A stretch of 64,000 nt of DNA. Origin: Trichopria drosophilae. Its lineage: Eukaryota; Arthropoda; Insecta; Hymenoptera; Diapriidae. The position numbers were made by a program, and so were the translations under genes. The stretch spans positions 86,301,501 to 86,365,500 of the forward strand of contig CM059586.1 of NCBI GenBank assembly GCA_030407085.1. Direction: 5' to 3'. Below are positions 23,230-34,544 of the stretch, one piece after another (the first letter of the stretch is position 1; every line of letters starts with the position of its first letter). Below the pieces are notes generated by a model, which did not search any database, was not told where the DNA came from, and saw nothing but the letters and a program-made list of their open reading frames with translations.

Positions 23230-23900
23230 TTTCACTCGATGCATGGCACGATTTCAAAAAGTCCATGTAAAGTCCCATATAATGAGATAAAGAATGGATT
23301 ACATTATTTTGCATGGCTGTCATACCCCAGCGTGACAACCGTAACGTACGTATCGGACGCCGACGCCCCCGTATGTCAATTATCTTGTACGACCTTGGTA
23401 CCCGTTAATTCCCTACGCACAAATAGCAGCTTGCATAACGGCTATTCGAGAATTCGGTGCCGCGGGGCGTTTCGGTTGCTCTGGAAACCGATCGAATCCG
23501 TTATTGTTCGGTTCGTTTGCAGTGGGAGTATACGCGAAATATCGTGTACGAGCCGGATTTTTATAGGTAGGTCGAGGGCAACAATCTACCGATTGCTGCC
23601 CTATATCGTTGCGCCCGCCGCGTGATGACGTAATTCCGGTTGTTGCGTGCCCGCACCGATACGTTACGCCGATATTTCCTTACGCTCGCGATACGCGAGA
23701 TAAAAGCGCGTATGCGGGATATAATACTTTCTCCGAGACGGCGGCTATTCGCGACGTTCTCCTTTCACTTTCGAGGACCGTATAGTTGCATATGTATGCG
23801 AAGCTGCCCAGCAGAAGATCAGAAAGCCGACTAACAATTGCCATCGATTCCGGGGCCAATGTCGTCGATGACCTAAGCACTTTCAGCAGAACTAGCAACT
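23230..23900. promoter_or_regulatory. CpG-rich island, candidate promoter or non-coding first exon
   Basis: About 670 bp are strikingly GC- and CpG-rich (many CG, CGCG and TACG words) inside AT-rich DNA. Long reading frames occur on both strands (up to 128 codons), but they have no domain and are expected where stop codons are scarce. Possible donors are TATAG|GTAGGT (plus, about 23566) and GAGC|GTAAGG (minus, about 23680). I read it as a regulatory or first-exon region of an unidentified gene. A GC-rich foreign or repeat insertion is the alternative. Confidence 0.4.
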
Positions 23901-23934
23901 ATGAATAGCATTGATTTAGTTACAATTACATGGG

Positions 23935-24233
23935 TACCTAAAAAATAGTTGCATCCTCTGACCCAACCGATTTGGTTAGTACAGATTTGGTTCTCGTGGC
24001 TAAACAATTGCTAAACGGGAACAAACGCCTATAAGAAGTGTAAATTAGTTAACCGGTTTTCCTATTATAAGTACCGACCATATTTATTGTATTCGAACCA
24101 AATGGTTCGGTTGTACGAATTTACCGATATTTTGGACACCTCAAACACTCTATTCGGTTGAGTTAATAGCAACCAAACTCTTTAGTAGTAGCACCATAAT
24201 GTTGGTTCAGGCAACGGATGCTATTTTTCAGTA
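23935..24233. mobile_element. 300-bp inverted-repeat (MITE-like) element
   Basis: The left arm TACCTAAAAAATAGTTGCAT...TGACCCAACC pairs with the right arm GGTTCAGGCAACGGATGCTA...TTTCAGTA over about 35 bp with some mismatches. It is non-coding. It lies directly beside the CpG-rich block. Confidence 0.5.
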
Positions 24234-24261
24234 CAATGTCATTAATAGCACATTTCGTTCC

Positions 24262-24320
24262 TAGGGCGTAAAGTACGATTTTATACTCTACTTGCATATT
24301 CTGATTCCCGTTGGTTGTAA
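24262..24320. repeat. GGGCGTAAAG repeat fragment
   Basis: AGGGCGTAAAGTACGATTTTATACTC resembles, in pieces, the modules at 13779 and 17910 (GTAAAAT-CGATTTTAC type). It is a short fragment, identified only by its words. Confidence 0.35.
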
Positions 24321-25039
24321 ACCCGGATTTCACTGAAGTAGATAATTAAGTTAAATATTTGTTCAAGTAATTTAACCTAATTCATGTAATTTAATGGTTT
24401 TTACGGGCAGCAATCAGAAGCGAGGTTCTTGTTAGATAAAATTTAGAAAATGGCTGATGTATTGATATGATAATCATTCTAAAACCACATTGTATTTCAC
24501 TTGCACATGATACAAATTTGATAAATAAGAATAGTAGTACAGTTCGTTCTAGAACGGTGTACATTTTTCACTGGAACACTATTTGTCGAATGTGTCCTTA
24601 GCGGCGACCCCCTTGTACGTGTTTCGCATATCAGATAAGCAGCCGTGCATGAGTAAAGACATTGTGACATAATCGTATTGGATTGTGTTAACTGCAATAA
24701 GTTTATTCTATACTTCGAATCAATGTTCGTAGCATTTCGTTGTCATTGCTTCGATGACTTCTGATTTGTGTCTTTGATATTTTGAAAATACAATTGTTCT
24801 CGGAACTTGTACTTGAAATTCGTTATACAACGTGTCAACTATGTTTTGGGCCTCTGGTCACGGATCTGAAGTTGGATTTCCAAAATTCGAAATGGAGGAT
24901 TCAATGTGGAGGACGATATTTTTTGGAAATGTTTGGAGTGTTTGGAAACTTGTAACTGTGAGTATAATGCTAAATTTAAGAAACCCATTATAATCATGGT
25001 CCTAACCTAATTAAGTCAGAAGACCTGACTGTTTAATAA

Positions 25040-25745
25040 TTGTTTAAATTTGGGTTAAACATATGGGATAAACGTGGTTTATGTAACGTTTCGAGGGCAG
25101 ATGGAAAACCGTTTTATATGCCATTTTTTAGGCACATCATAAACTATTATATCAGTAATACAGTAGATTTTTCAATGTTTAAAGCAACGTATCGCATTGC
25201 ATACACGTATTTTAAACGTCTATCATATATGTCTATTATATGACTGTTTAATACATATATCACCACGAAACGTTCACATTGTACACCTGTACTATGTCCA
25301 AAATTAACTTACCTGCATAAAACGTATATTAAATTAATTATATTAATAAATGTATTACGTGTAATAAACGTAAATATATTAACAGTACACGTGAATTAAC
25401 TGTTCAGATTTCTGTTTGGTTTAATAAATGAGTATATATATTCTTAAACGGTTAGGCTACTGAGCCTGGCCACTGCGAATCTATACGATCCTATTGTGGC
25501 AGCATATTATAGTAATGAACGTTTAAAATATTCTTGATATAAAAGTGATATAGGTTCAACGTGTTATTAACAACCTGAATTATGCACAGGTACAATATTA
25601 CAATTTTATTAAAAGCACTTTAAACCCGTTCTATTATTAGTACCTCATAAACAATTTTTTTACATTTAAAATACCTTTCGTATAATATACACGCATTATA
25701 AACGTATATGATAAACGTCTAATAAACGTTTATTAAATCTGTTGC
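25040..25745. repeat. AAACGTATA-rich repeat family, copy C (diverged)
   Basis: It has blocks such as GACTGTTTAATACATAT, CACCACGAAACGTTCACATT and GAACGTTTAAAATATTC, in the same order as copies A and B but more diverged. Confidence 0.5.
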
Positions 25746-25954
25746 CAATAAACTATTTTTTTAGTAACTTTTGCTAACGTTTACTAACTTTGATAAGTTT
25801 CCTAAAAGCAGTATTTGATATTTATGTATCGTGTTTGACATTATTATGTAGTTAATAATAAAATTAATAATTAATAATAACTTCGAATTGGAAGTATCCA
25901 CTTGCTAACAAAAATTGGAATATTAGATCTACTACTTCAGTGATAAAATATTAA

Positions 25955-26075
25955 CCAGAACCGCCTTTGTACGTGCTGTTACTACTTAAGTAGTTAGTCT
26001 CACTAACTAAGTGGCAAGAGTATCCGCAACAGTTGTACTGTCCGCATCTTACTACTTAAGTAGTAGCTCTGTCTA
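25955..26075. repeat. Paired ACTACTTAAGTAGT palindromes
   Basis: The perfect 14-bp palindrome ACTACTTAAGTAGT occurs at 25981-25994 and again at 26051-26064, 70 bp apart. The end word matches the hairpin at 11147-11201, which suggests a small repeat family. Confidence 0.55.
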
Positions 26076-26079
26076 TATT

Positions 26080-28680
26080 GTCCTAGGTACTTTTAACGAC
26101 AATTTTTATTATAATAATGTCCAAATATTCATTTTAAATTACCAAATAAATGTCAATTGTTTATTTACACTTTGGAATGAAATTCAACAACATCCAATGT
26201 TTTTCAAACGTTTTTTGTATTTCGAGTTTACCGGATGTCATATGTTGAAGTCAAAATATTAGCCTGCATAAAATGAATAATATTTCATTTTGTTCTACAT
26301 TTGATTTGCATTCCTGAGTTATCTGTTTCGCATGTATACGTTGAAAACGTTTAAAATCATATTAAAATTCGCTAAATTTCATTCTAAAGCGGAAACAAAT
26401 CGAATGGAAGCAAGAAATTACTGAAAATTCGTTTATTGGAATTTGTATAGTAGAAATGACCGATGTTTAGGATTGTTGAATCCCTAGCATAATCTGAAGG
26501 TGTAGAGAATAGTTCATTTAACTGTTTCCATAGTTATACGATATGGTAGGTAATAAATTTGACTTTTTTCAGTGAAAATAATCATATTTCTAAATTGTAT
26601 TTCGTCACTGATGCGTGCCTTTTATTTTAATACCCCTACCACAAGACACGAAGAAATTTCTTAAAAATTACCACGTAAGTGTTTTAAATTAAGACACCTA
26701 ATTTGACAATGATGAAAAGCAGTGATAACAATGATTTTTGTTTGCAAATAAATTTCATCAAGAAATGATTTTAATATTTCTTCCTTAACTGAAGAAAATG
26801 ATTGGTTCATGTAAATATATTTTGAGAATATGACAGTGCTCGAATGAAATAAATATTTTGTCGGAATCAGTAAATTTTAAATTAAAAAACTCATTTTACA
26901 TACATGCTACTTTAATAATGTTTTTCACTTTTCTAGATATAATATATGCATAATAAGGTTGTAAAATAGAGAAAATATAACAGTAAATGATTTCGTGTAT
27001 ATAGTTTTCATGAAAATTATTGTAATATTCATCCCCTCAAAACGATCCTCATTAAATAAGATGGCATGTGATCAAATTAAATCTAAATCAAACTAAATGG
27101 CAGCTTATATCGTAACCAAAAAGGTGTTTTATGTCAAACTTATTTGAAATTGATGTTTATATCAAATTAGATAGATCTAATGTGATATTTTGATACATCG
27201 TGTGATCGACAGCTGAAGATCTTTTAAGCTCTAATTAGAATTGGCAAGATCTTAATTTTTTTAAATCTTTTTCCTTTGTTATTAACCAAATTTTTTAATT
27301 GTGTAAATGTCTGGGATCTTTCATCCTTATGAGAAAGTCAATTTTTTAATGTTCTCAAACAGTGAATTAAATTTATATCATCCTGTATTAAATTGTATAG
27401 GATTCATTTATTTATGCCAATAGTTTTAATTTCCTTACCAGAAAATTTGTGTAGTCATTTGTAAATATAATTTTACCTATCAAAGAATCTTGTATTGTAA
27501 TCAATGTTCTAAGTATTGTAATTGAGAAAGAAAATACTAATTATAGGTAATTCGGTATTTTCTGTTTATTTATTCCCTAAGCAATGATAAGAATCTTTAT
27601 TGTTGTTAATTAAAATTTGTATGATGGATGTACACGTATAACTGCTCCATAATTCATAATTGACCGTCGAATTCGTACTAGGAATCAATTAGTATTATTA
27701 ACACGTAATATTATCCTAGACCCCATTATCATTTCGGATAAGTTTTTACTACATTCACTCTATTGCAATGAAAATAATTGATTAAAGACTAAAATATAAT
27801 TGAACTCAACCTACCTAAATTTGCTGCTGCTAAAATTTCACCCCACATCAGTCTTAGTATGATTTTAAATATACGACAAAGGCATATTAATATAAATTAA
27901 TCAAAATTGGTAAACTCAACATTTTGAAATAAAATATTTTATAACAAAATTTGATTGATGCGAGGCATCATTATATTAATACACTCATTCTTTTCTAAAT
28001 ACATAAAAATATTACATAAATTCATACACACACTTTCTCAAAGACTTTTATGCGTTAAAATGTTATATTAGTTGACATACTCGTAATCGAAACGTGTCAC
28101 AGAAGGAAGAAATCAATTACACTTAACGTTTTACATTTAATTACTGGTATCCGAGTACTGTAACAGAGAAATTTTCCCCGAGTCATGTTCTCATCAGAAC
28201 GCGTTACAAAAAACACTTCGAAAATTTTCTATTAATGTATCACAGGGGGCAAATGTTCAAATAAAGACTTAGTAGTGGTTACGTAAGAACGTAATCAAAT
28301 TAAGTTTTAACCTAGTAAAGCGGTGATGAATAAGAATATCAATAAATTGAACATAATGACTGCTAGACCTAGTCATAGACGATTACGATCCGTCCGTTAT
28401 ATGTTCATACGTAATAACTAAACGAGCCCTTGGGCAACTTGTCCCTCGAGCACGTCAAATATATTTTGACATTAAATCACCTGTGTATTATCCTCAGTAT
28501 TTAAGCGATCATGGAGGCGCCGGTGTTTTCAAAAAATTAAAAACTGTGCAACATAAACATATCACAAAAAATATTTAATTCTTCAAAAGATGCTTTGTGA
28601 TCTTAAAAGTTGAGATTAAGACCGATAAAAGTGTGTAACTCTACAAAATGATTAAACAGGCCAAAAGAAAAACGTATTCT
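26080..28680. other. Intergenic, AT-rich
   Basis: No exon, RNA gene or clear element was recognised. A slightly GC-richer stretch at about 28370-28520 has stops in all frames. Confidence 0.35.
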
Positions 28681-28699
28681 GTGGTTCAAACTACACTAA

Positions 28700-28800
28700 C
28701 CCTGCGTATTTTGAGCAGCTAAATACAAATCTGCAGAAAAATGGGGGTCGTTCTGCAAATTCTCGATATAACCTCAAAAAATCATGACAAATTAGTATTA
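28700..28800. repeat. Diverged fragment related to 29481-29955
   Basis: GCTAAATACAAATCTGCAG, GGGGGTCGTTCTG and ATAACCTCAAAAAAT recur, changed, in the element at 29481-29955. Confidence 0.4.
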
Positions 28801-29480
28801 TACACTGTTAGAATTTTCTAAAACCGAAAGTAAAGGTTTTTACTGTGACCGTTTCAAGAAAAAGGTTGTTACAATTTAGTAATTTTTAAAATATTCTGTA
28901 TCAGTTTAGTAATTTTTAGTTACCGCAACAGAAAAATAACTTATGGGGAGTAAATATTTTCTTGACTATTGGGTAATTTACATACAAATTAATTGCATAC
29001 AACATATTATTCAATTAAATTTAATGAAAGATACATGATCAGCAGTTAAGGAAAATTATATTGTCATCGTAGACATTAGAATCAACGTCATAGTATTTGA
29101 CAATATTCTAATGACGCGTTTTATAAGCTCTACTGCTGCTTGTCCGAGGAATCCCGTATAATCAAATGAATATCCCACTTCTACAACGGAAGCACGGGCG
29201 TTAAGTGTAGGGGGACGCGTGTCGCAGCCGCATCTGGTGGTTACAAACGAAACTAATGACCCGTTATTTATCTGATTACATCTCAGATTTTTGTTACTTC
29301 GTAATTTTCTGGTAATGTTACATAATGTTTCTTTCTGTCACAGAATTTAGTAAAATTCAGTTACCCCCGTAACATAACAGCATCCAAATTTTCCGAAAAT
29401 TTCTAACAATATAGCGGTACAGGCTTAAAACAGATACATTATATGGCTTGTTTAGGATAAGACCGTATTCTTTAGTTGTA

Positions 29481-29955
29481 TTTCGACCCGCTGAATATGA
29501 ATCTGCAGTCAAGAATAATGGCCGCTAGTCTAATTTCACAAACTAACCTTAAGAAACCACAAACTATAGATTTAAAAGAGAAAGAATATGACTTTTCTCA
29601 AGTTGAGAACGTATTAATCTCATTCTTTTTCATGCGTGGAATATTAATCCGCAATAAAAAATGTGGGTCGCTGAGAAAAATTCGGACATAACCTCAAAAA
29701 ATAGCAAAAAAATGAGTTTTTGCCAGGGAGATATTCACAAAAAATAAAGATTGTGACTTTTCTCAGGTTTAGAACACATTAATCTCATGTGCTCCCATTT
29801 TTTGTTCCAAATTCATATTCAACGGATCAGAGAAGATGAGATTAATGTGTTCGTAATTTGAGAAAAATTTTGTGACGGTGTTTTGAGGTTATCTGTGAAA
29901 TTCGCCATGTTGCTATTATTGTTTATTGCAAATTCATATTTAGCGGGTCAAAATA
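29481..29955. mobile_element. 475-bp inverted-repeat element with nested hairpin
   Basis: The left end TTTCGACCCGCTGAATATGA pairs with the right end TCATATTTAGCGGGTCAAAA, and similarity extends about 70 bp inward. A second inverted pair (CACATTAATCTCATGTG / GATGAGATTAATGTGTTC) lies at about 29777-29853. An internal block (TGACTTTTCTCA..GTTGAGAAC..ATTAATCTCAT) is also repeated directly about 170 bp apart. It is non-coding. Confidence 0.6.
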
Positions 29956-30011
29956 TAAAGAAATAACGATGTTTTTATTAAGATGCCATATAATGTAGCT
30001 TTTTTAAAGCC

Positions 30012-30031
30012 TATATATATATATATATATC
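30012..30031. repeat. (TA)n microsatellite
   Basis: An uninterrupted run of about ten TA units. Confidence 0.9.
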
Positions 30032-30721
30032 GCTATAAAAGTTTATTTTTTATTTTACACTGAGAGAAATGTTTGTTTACAGTTAATGTAACAGCTTCAT
30101 AGTAAAGCTAACAGACTTTAGATTTTGTTCTTAAGGTAAGGTACTTTATCCTGAAGTTTCCGTAATCAGAGAGTCGTTTAAATTTGTTATGTTAGTAGTT
30201 AATATATGAATTTGAAATATTAATGTTGGGATTATTACGTGACATTTAGTACATTTACGCGCTTACAGTTTCACAGAAACCGAGATAAACAAACATACAC
30301 ACGCGAAGCTATTATATTTTCTATGAATTTTTCGACTCATTGTGACATGCGGAGTTCAAACGACAGAATTTAATGTAGGATTTATTAACAGTTAACGAAC
30401 GCTCATTAAATGTTAAAATATACGATTTAATATACAATAACATTACAGGAAAGGTCTGATATTTTCATCTCAAAGTTACCTGTCGGTTTTAACTTTACAG
30501 TTACTTTTATAACTTTACAGTTAATGAAAGAGCCTTGAAATTAGCTTACATTAACTATTAGTAAATAATTTCTGTCAGTACAGCAGCCAACCTTTTTTAT
30601 TTGAGATTTCTTTTTATAAGTTCTAAATACTTCGGATTAGTACGATCTGGACCTCAGCACAGAAAACAAATATTTTTTTGTGAGCCTGCATTATTATTCC
30701 AATACAAAAAAGTCTACATGC

Positions 30722-30777
30722 TAATTGTTTACACTATTCGAATTTTCCCTCAAAAACTCGAAATAGTGTAAACAATT
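30722..30777. repeat. 25-bp-arm palindrome just upstream of the ribozyme
   Basis: TAATTGTTTACACTATTCGA and its complement TCGAAATAGTGTAAACAATTA are separated by a short AT-rich spacer. Arms of about 25 bp have one mismatch. It ends 28 bp before the hammerhead sequence and may be part of the same element. Confidence 0.75.
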
Positions 30778-30804
30778 ATGAAATTTCAAAATAATTAAAT
30801 ACAC

Positions 30805-30875
30805 GCGTCCAGGGTACGGCTACCACCTTCCAGATCCTTGCTGATGAGCATAGTTGGTATCCAAGTGCGAAACGC
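30805..30875 (+). ncRNA. Hammerhead ribozyme (stem III open, type III topology)
   Basis: A self-cleaving RNA motif that I found by eye. In order: stem III 5' strand GCGT (30805-30808); cleavage-site C (30809, the C of GUC); stem I hairpin (30810-30840, CAGGG with CCTTG); core CTGATGA (30841-30847); stem II (30848-30868, GCAT with GTGC and TTGG-TAT-CCAA with a 2-nt bulge); core GAAA (30869-30872); and stem III 3' strand ACGC (30872-30875). Every core nucleotide normally required is present, including the A-U pair next to the GUC. Hammerheads in animal genomes usually belong to Penelope-like elements or retrozymes. No reverse transcriptase or second copy is visible here. The natural cut would be after 30809. 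Activity is inferred, not shown. Confidence 0.82.
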
Positions 30876-31089
30876 TTTTTATACAATAGATCTTGTTTAT
30901 TACTTATTACGTGTGGTCTTTCTATTTCACGTTTCCCAATAGTATAATGAATTTTTCATCGCGTTCGTTTGCATTAGAACGACGCATTGTTTACAATTTC
31001 AGATGTTTACGTTCTTTTGTTGTTACATTTATCAAATGCGCCGTGTCACCGAGAAATAATAAATTACTCATCGTAAAACATTAAAAACG

Positions 31090-32630
31090 TTTTCATGAAA
31101 CCGTTTTTTCAAATAATTGGAAGTTCATCAGCTGTTCGTCGACGAAATTGAGTTTTTTAATAGAATATTCTATCGAAGATAAACGTAGGATTTTTGCATT
31201 TTTTATAGATTGTTTTTATGAATTGCTCAATATTGACCACTTCTCCCTGTTAGTAGAATAAAATGAAACTATAACAAAACATACTTTGATCTAAATTGGG
31301 TTTAATGATTCGTTAGCTTGCTACAGAATGTATAGAAAAAGAAAGCAATACGCAACCACTATTTCCTATAAAGTAACTAACAAAACAAAGCACAATATCT
31401 CAGCATTAATTTGGTTTTTATGCCAATTCTTGCTGTTACAATGTTTAGTGTTTCCCTTATTTAGGACGAAATGGTTATTTTTCTTCCGTAAACTTGTTAA
31501 TTATTTTTTATTTTCGTCGTTAATTAAATATCTGGATTGAGAATACCTGTTTCCGGATTTTGTTAAGGTTGTACTGTATAAATATCTAAAATAGGGGTTT
31601 GAATTTATTGACCTTTTTTAAATTTATGTGTAATACTCGAATGCTATAAATATGAAGCATTTTTTATGCACCTTTGTGTACTTTCATACAAATTCACTTC
31701 ATTTGGAGTAATTAATAATACGCAGTGAGCTTAAATAAGTTAATTAATATTAATAAATAAGTTATTATCAATATTTAAAATAACTAAGATTTGTTCGAGA
31801 ATGTTTTCTACGATACATAACAAGATAATCTGCTATGGCTTTGATAAATTTTCATGCAAATAATTATCTTAAAAACCCTTCCTTATAGTTTTTCACATTA
31901 TCGCGTTGTAATTTGCAATTGAAAATAATAGAACTTTTTAAATGTGAAGGTTATTATATTCGCAAATCCTCTATACAAATATTGGATGAAAAAGATTTAA
32001 CCATAAAGTTGCCAGTAAAGTGGGGTACCACTCTAGTCATTTTCCTGAAAACAAGAAAAATCCCCCAGGCCTTTTCTTTCTAAATAAGATGTTTGGGCTT
32101 TACGCAAGAATTTGCGATTTTACCTGCAAATATTATATTTAGAGCAGTTCGATTTCTTTTGATTATTTGTTTATAATTATTGTGTCATTGTAAAGCAGTA
32201 ATTTCGAACGTTTGTATGTATGATTTCTGTTGTTTATTTGTGTAAACGTAATTACTTATTAGAACAATGTGTTCTTTTTCAATTTTGAGATTTGCAATAA
32301 AGTGGATAGATATTTTAGTATGTATTCAAAAATGAAGTGTCTTTTCTTTGCTCAATTAAAATTTATTTCATTTATACAAAAAATAATTAATATTTATAGA
32401 AAAAGTAGTATTTAATGTTGCCAGTTATCAGCGTTTATCAGAGATATATTTCTTCTAGGAGAATCATCTGTGTTACAGTTGGCAATTGAAATGTCCACAT
32501 ATTAACCAAAATGAAGAAGAAGAAAAAGGTTCTCCTGAAGAGAATCTAGCAAAAGTCTGCTTCTTTTGTTTAGCCCATTAACGCTCAAAGGACACTTTTC
32601 TTGCTTCAATTCCAATCGAATATTTCGTAA
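31090..32630. other. Intergenic, AT-rich
   Basis: I see nothing that can be supported as a gene or element. Short frames are AT-driven. Confidence 0.35.
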
Positions 32631-32639
32631 AAAAATCAA

Positions 32640-32955
32640 AGTTAAAAAAAATGGGAGGTACATGTCCTACTGTTTTCGAGGTTGCTTTTCAAAATTCCGA
32701 GGCCAAAATTGACTTTCAGTCATCAGGAAATCCAATATGGCGCCGAATTTGAAAAAGATGTTCAAAAAATTGTGAAATATTTATCCTGAACAATTTTTTT
32801 CGAGCCATTAGAATATTGGTATTCTATTGAAACTGTATGAACAAAGATGAAGAAAATACTTGAATTTTAAGAAAAAATTTTACTTTTATACCCCACATCA
32901 TCTTAACGACCTCAAAATGGCCTCAAGAATGACAATTTCTTTGAAAATTTCTGGG
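32640..32955 (+). repeat. Dispersed repeat, copy 1 (second copy at 63385-63672)
   Basis: About 300 bp are collinear with 63385-63672 in the same orientation. Shared blocks include GAGGTTGCTTTTC, a variant of CCAATATGGCG, GAGCCATTAGAAT and ACTTTTATACCCCACATCAT. It directly abuts the long fold-back element to its right and may be the outer part of the same transposable element. Confidence 0.6.
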
Positions 32956-32998
32956 CGCTCTAACTCAACAACTACTAGCTTTATTAAAAAAATGCAAA

Positions 32999-34123
32999 CA
33001 ATTAAAGGTAAACCTTGGAAAAAGCTACGTGTTCGAAATCGAACAAACGGCCACGTGTTTCTGACGTATTTTGGCCTCCTGAAAACAAATATAACAACCA
33101 AATTTGGCGCTCGGCTATATCTTCGCCGCTATTTCGAAAAAACAGCCAAAAAACGCGTTTACTTTTATTTCCACATGAGTACATTTGACGAAAAAATGTT
33201 TTCAACAAAAGTTGTAGAGCATAAAATTCTCGACAAAAATGGTTGGATACATTTTTTGCGTAATCGCATCAGCAAGACCGTAAATGAGGGATGAAAGTTT
33301 TCATGATGGGTTTTGTCAGAAAAATTCAGTTTAAAAATAATCCAGTAAAGAAGGGGTCTGGGACGCGATGTGTAATTTAACCTACAATCATTCAAATAGC
33401 ACGTGGGTATGATTATCACCGTCACCTCTGTGGTTGGAGGTTAGGCTTCCTAGGTTCACGCATTGCCTATCAAATAGAAGGAAATAGTATATATTGTGAA
33501 TTTTCAATACAATGCATGGACGTAGGAGGTGATTGCGTGCTGGGGGGCTACGCCCCCCAGTCCCCTCGTTTATACTAACCTAACCTCCAACCATATTGGT
33601 ATCCATACCCATGGGTGATAATCAAACCCACGGGCTATTTGAATGATCATTCTGATAGCACATGGGTTTCATTATCACCCATACCACTATGGTTGGAGGT
33701 TAGGTTAGTAGAAAAGGGGGGTCTGGGGGGCGTAGCCCTCATATAACCCTAATTGCGGATCATTTCACTTGCGAGAAACTAAATTTCTTCTACCAAAACA
33801 CATCATGAAAACTTTCATCCCTCATTTACGGGCTTGCTGATGCGATTACGAAAAAAATGTATAAAACCAATTTTGTCGAGAATTTTATGTTCTACAACTT
33901 TTGTTTGAAACACTTTCTTGTCAGATGCATACATGTGGAAATAAATGCAAAAAACTAAAAAGAACGCGTTTTTTTGCTGTTTTTTCGAAATAGCGGAGAA
34001 GATATGGCCGAACGCCAAATTTTGTCGCGATATTCTTTTTCAGGAGGCCAAAATACAAAACACGAAACACGTGGCCGTTTGTTCGATTTCGAACACGTAG
34101 CTTTTCCCAAGTTTTACCCAATT
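32999..34123. mobile_element. Long fold-back element with about 320-bp inverted arms
   Basis: The left arm (32999-33317) and right arm (33793-34123) are inverted copies at high similarity. Both contain AAGCTACGTGTTCGAAATCG, GGCCACGTGTTTC and GTTGTAGA(G/A)CATAAAATTCT. Each arm reads as a similar peptide (TKVVEHKILDK, RNRISK.VNEG), but the frames start inside the arm and match no domain known to me, so this is DNA conservation rather than a gene. The loop (33318-33792) holds a separate nested set of inverted modules. No transposase is present. Confidence 0.72.
33385..33720. repeat. Three alternating copies of a 60-bp module in the fold-back loop
   Basis: A module containing CAAATAGCACGTGGGTATGA and GGTTGGAGGTTAGG occurs at about 33385-33450 (forward), 33574-33645 (reverse) and 33646-33706 (forward). 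Between and after them is a GC-rich palindrome (GGGGGGCTACGCCCCCC) and its partner GGGGCGTAGCCC. Confidence 0.6.
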
Positions 34124-34361
34124 AAAAATTCTTAAAATTCATCGAGAAATATCACTGAATTTTTTTAGATTTTTTATCAATTTTTTTTCAACATTTTTAA
34201 AAATTACAATTTATTTTCGAAAAATTCGAGGAAATGAATTGAAATATTATAGATTAGGATTTTTTCTGGAAAACTGTCAACTTTTGGAAAAAAATGCAAA
34301 GATAAAAAAATTCTTAGAATTCATGAGAGAATACACTAACTTTTTTGCCGAATTTAAAACA

Positions 34362-34470
34362 TCCTCTTGCCGAAAGTGGAAATCCTCTTGTTATATGGTC
34401 AAGCGAATTCTTCCACAGGCGGTAAGCGGATTTTCACTTGTCGCAAGTTGATCCGGCTTTGCAAGATGAC
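34362..34470. repeat. Fold-back repeat, copy 2 (see 2671-2799)
   Basis: It shares CCTCTTGCCG, GTGGAAATCCTCTTGTTATATG and GGCGGTAAGCGGAT with copy 1, in the same orientation. The inner structure is more diverged. Confidence 0.6.
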
Positions 34471-34544
34471 TCACGAGGACTGTTATTTAAGTTTACAGTG
34501 TACGATAGACATATGCATTTAAATGAAAAAATAACAATAGTTAG

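Noticed and set aside
23239..23625. 128-codon ORF in the CpG-rich island
   Set aside because: The opposite strand is also open, no domain is visible, and stop codons are depleted by base composition.
32860..33294. 144-codon ORF as a gene
   Set aside because: Its second half lies in the inverted-repeat arm, and the other arm encodes the mirror peptide. The start is in a dispersed repeat. No domain is seen.
33560..33710. TAACCTAACC words as telomeric repeats
   Set aside because: Only short runs occur, within a palindromic module. The arthropod telomere unit TTAGG is not tandemly repeated here.
33833..33860. Hammerhead-like CTGATGCGATTACGAAAA in the fold-back right arm
   Set aside because: The core reads CTGATG without the required A after it, and no GUC-bearing partner strand is present. 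It is part of the arm sequence.
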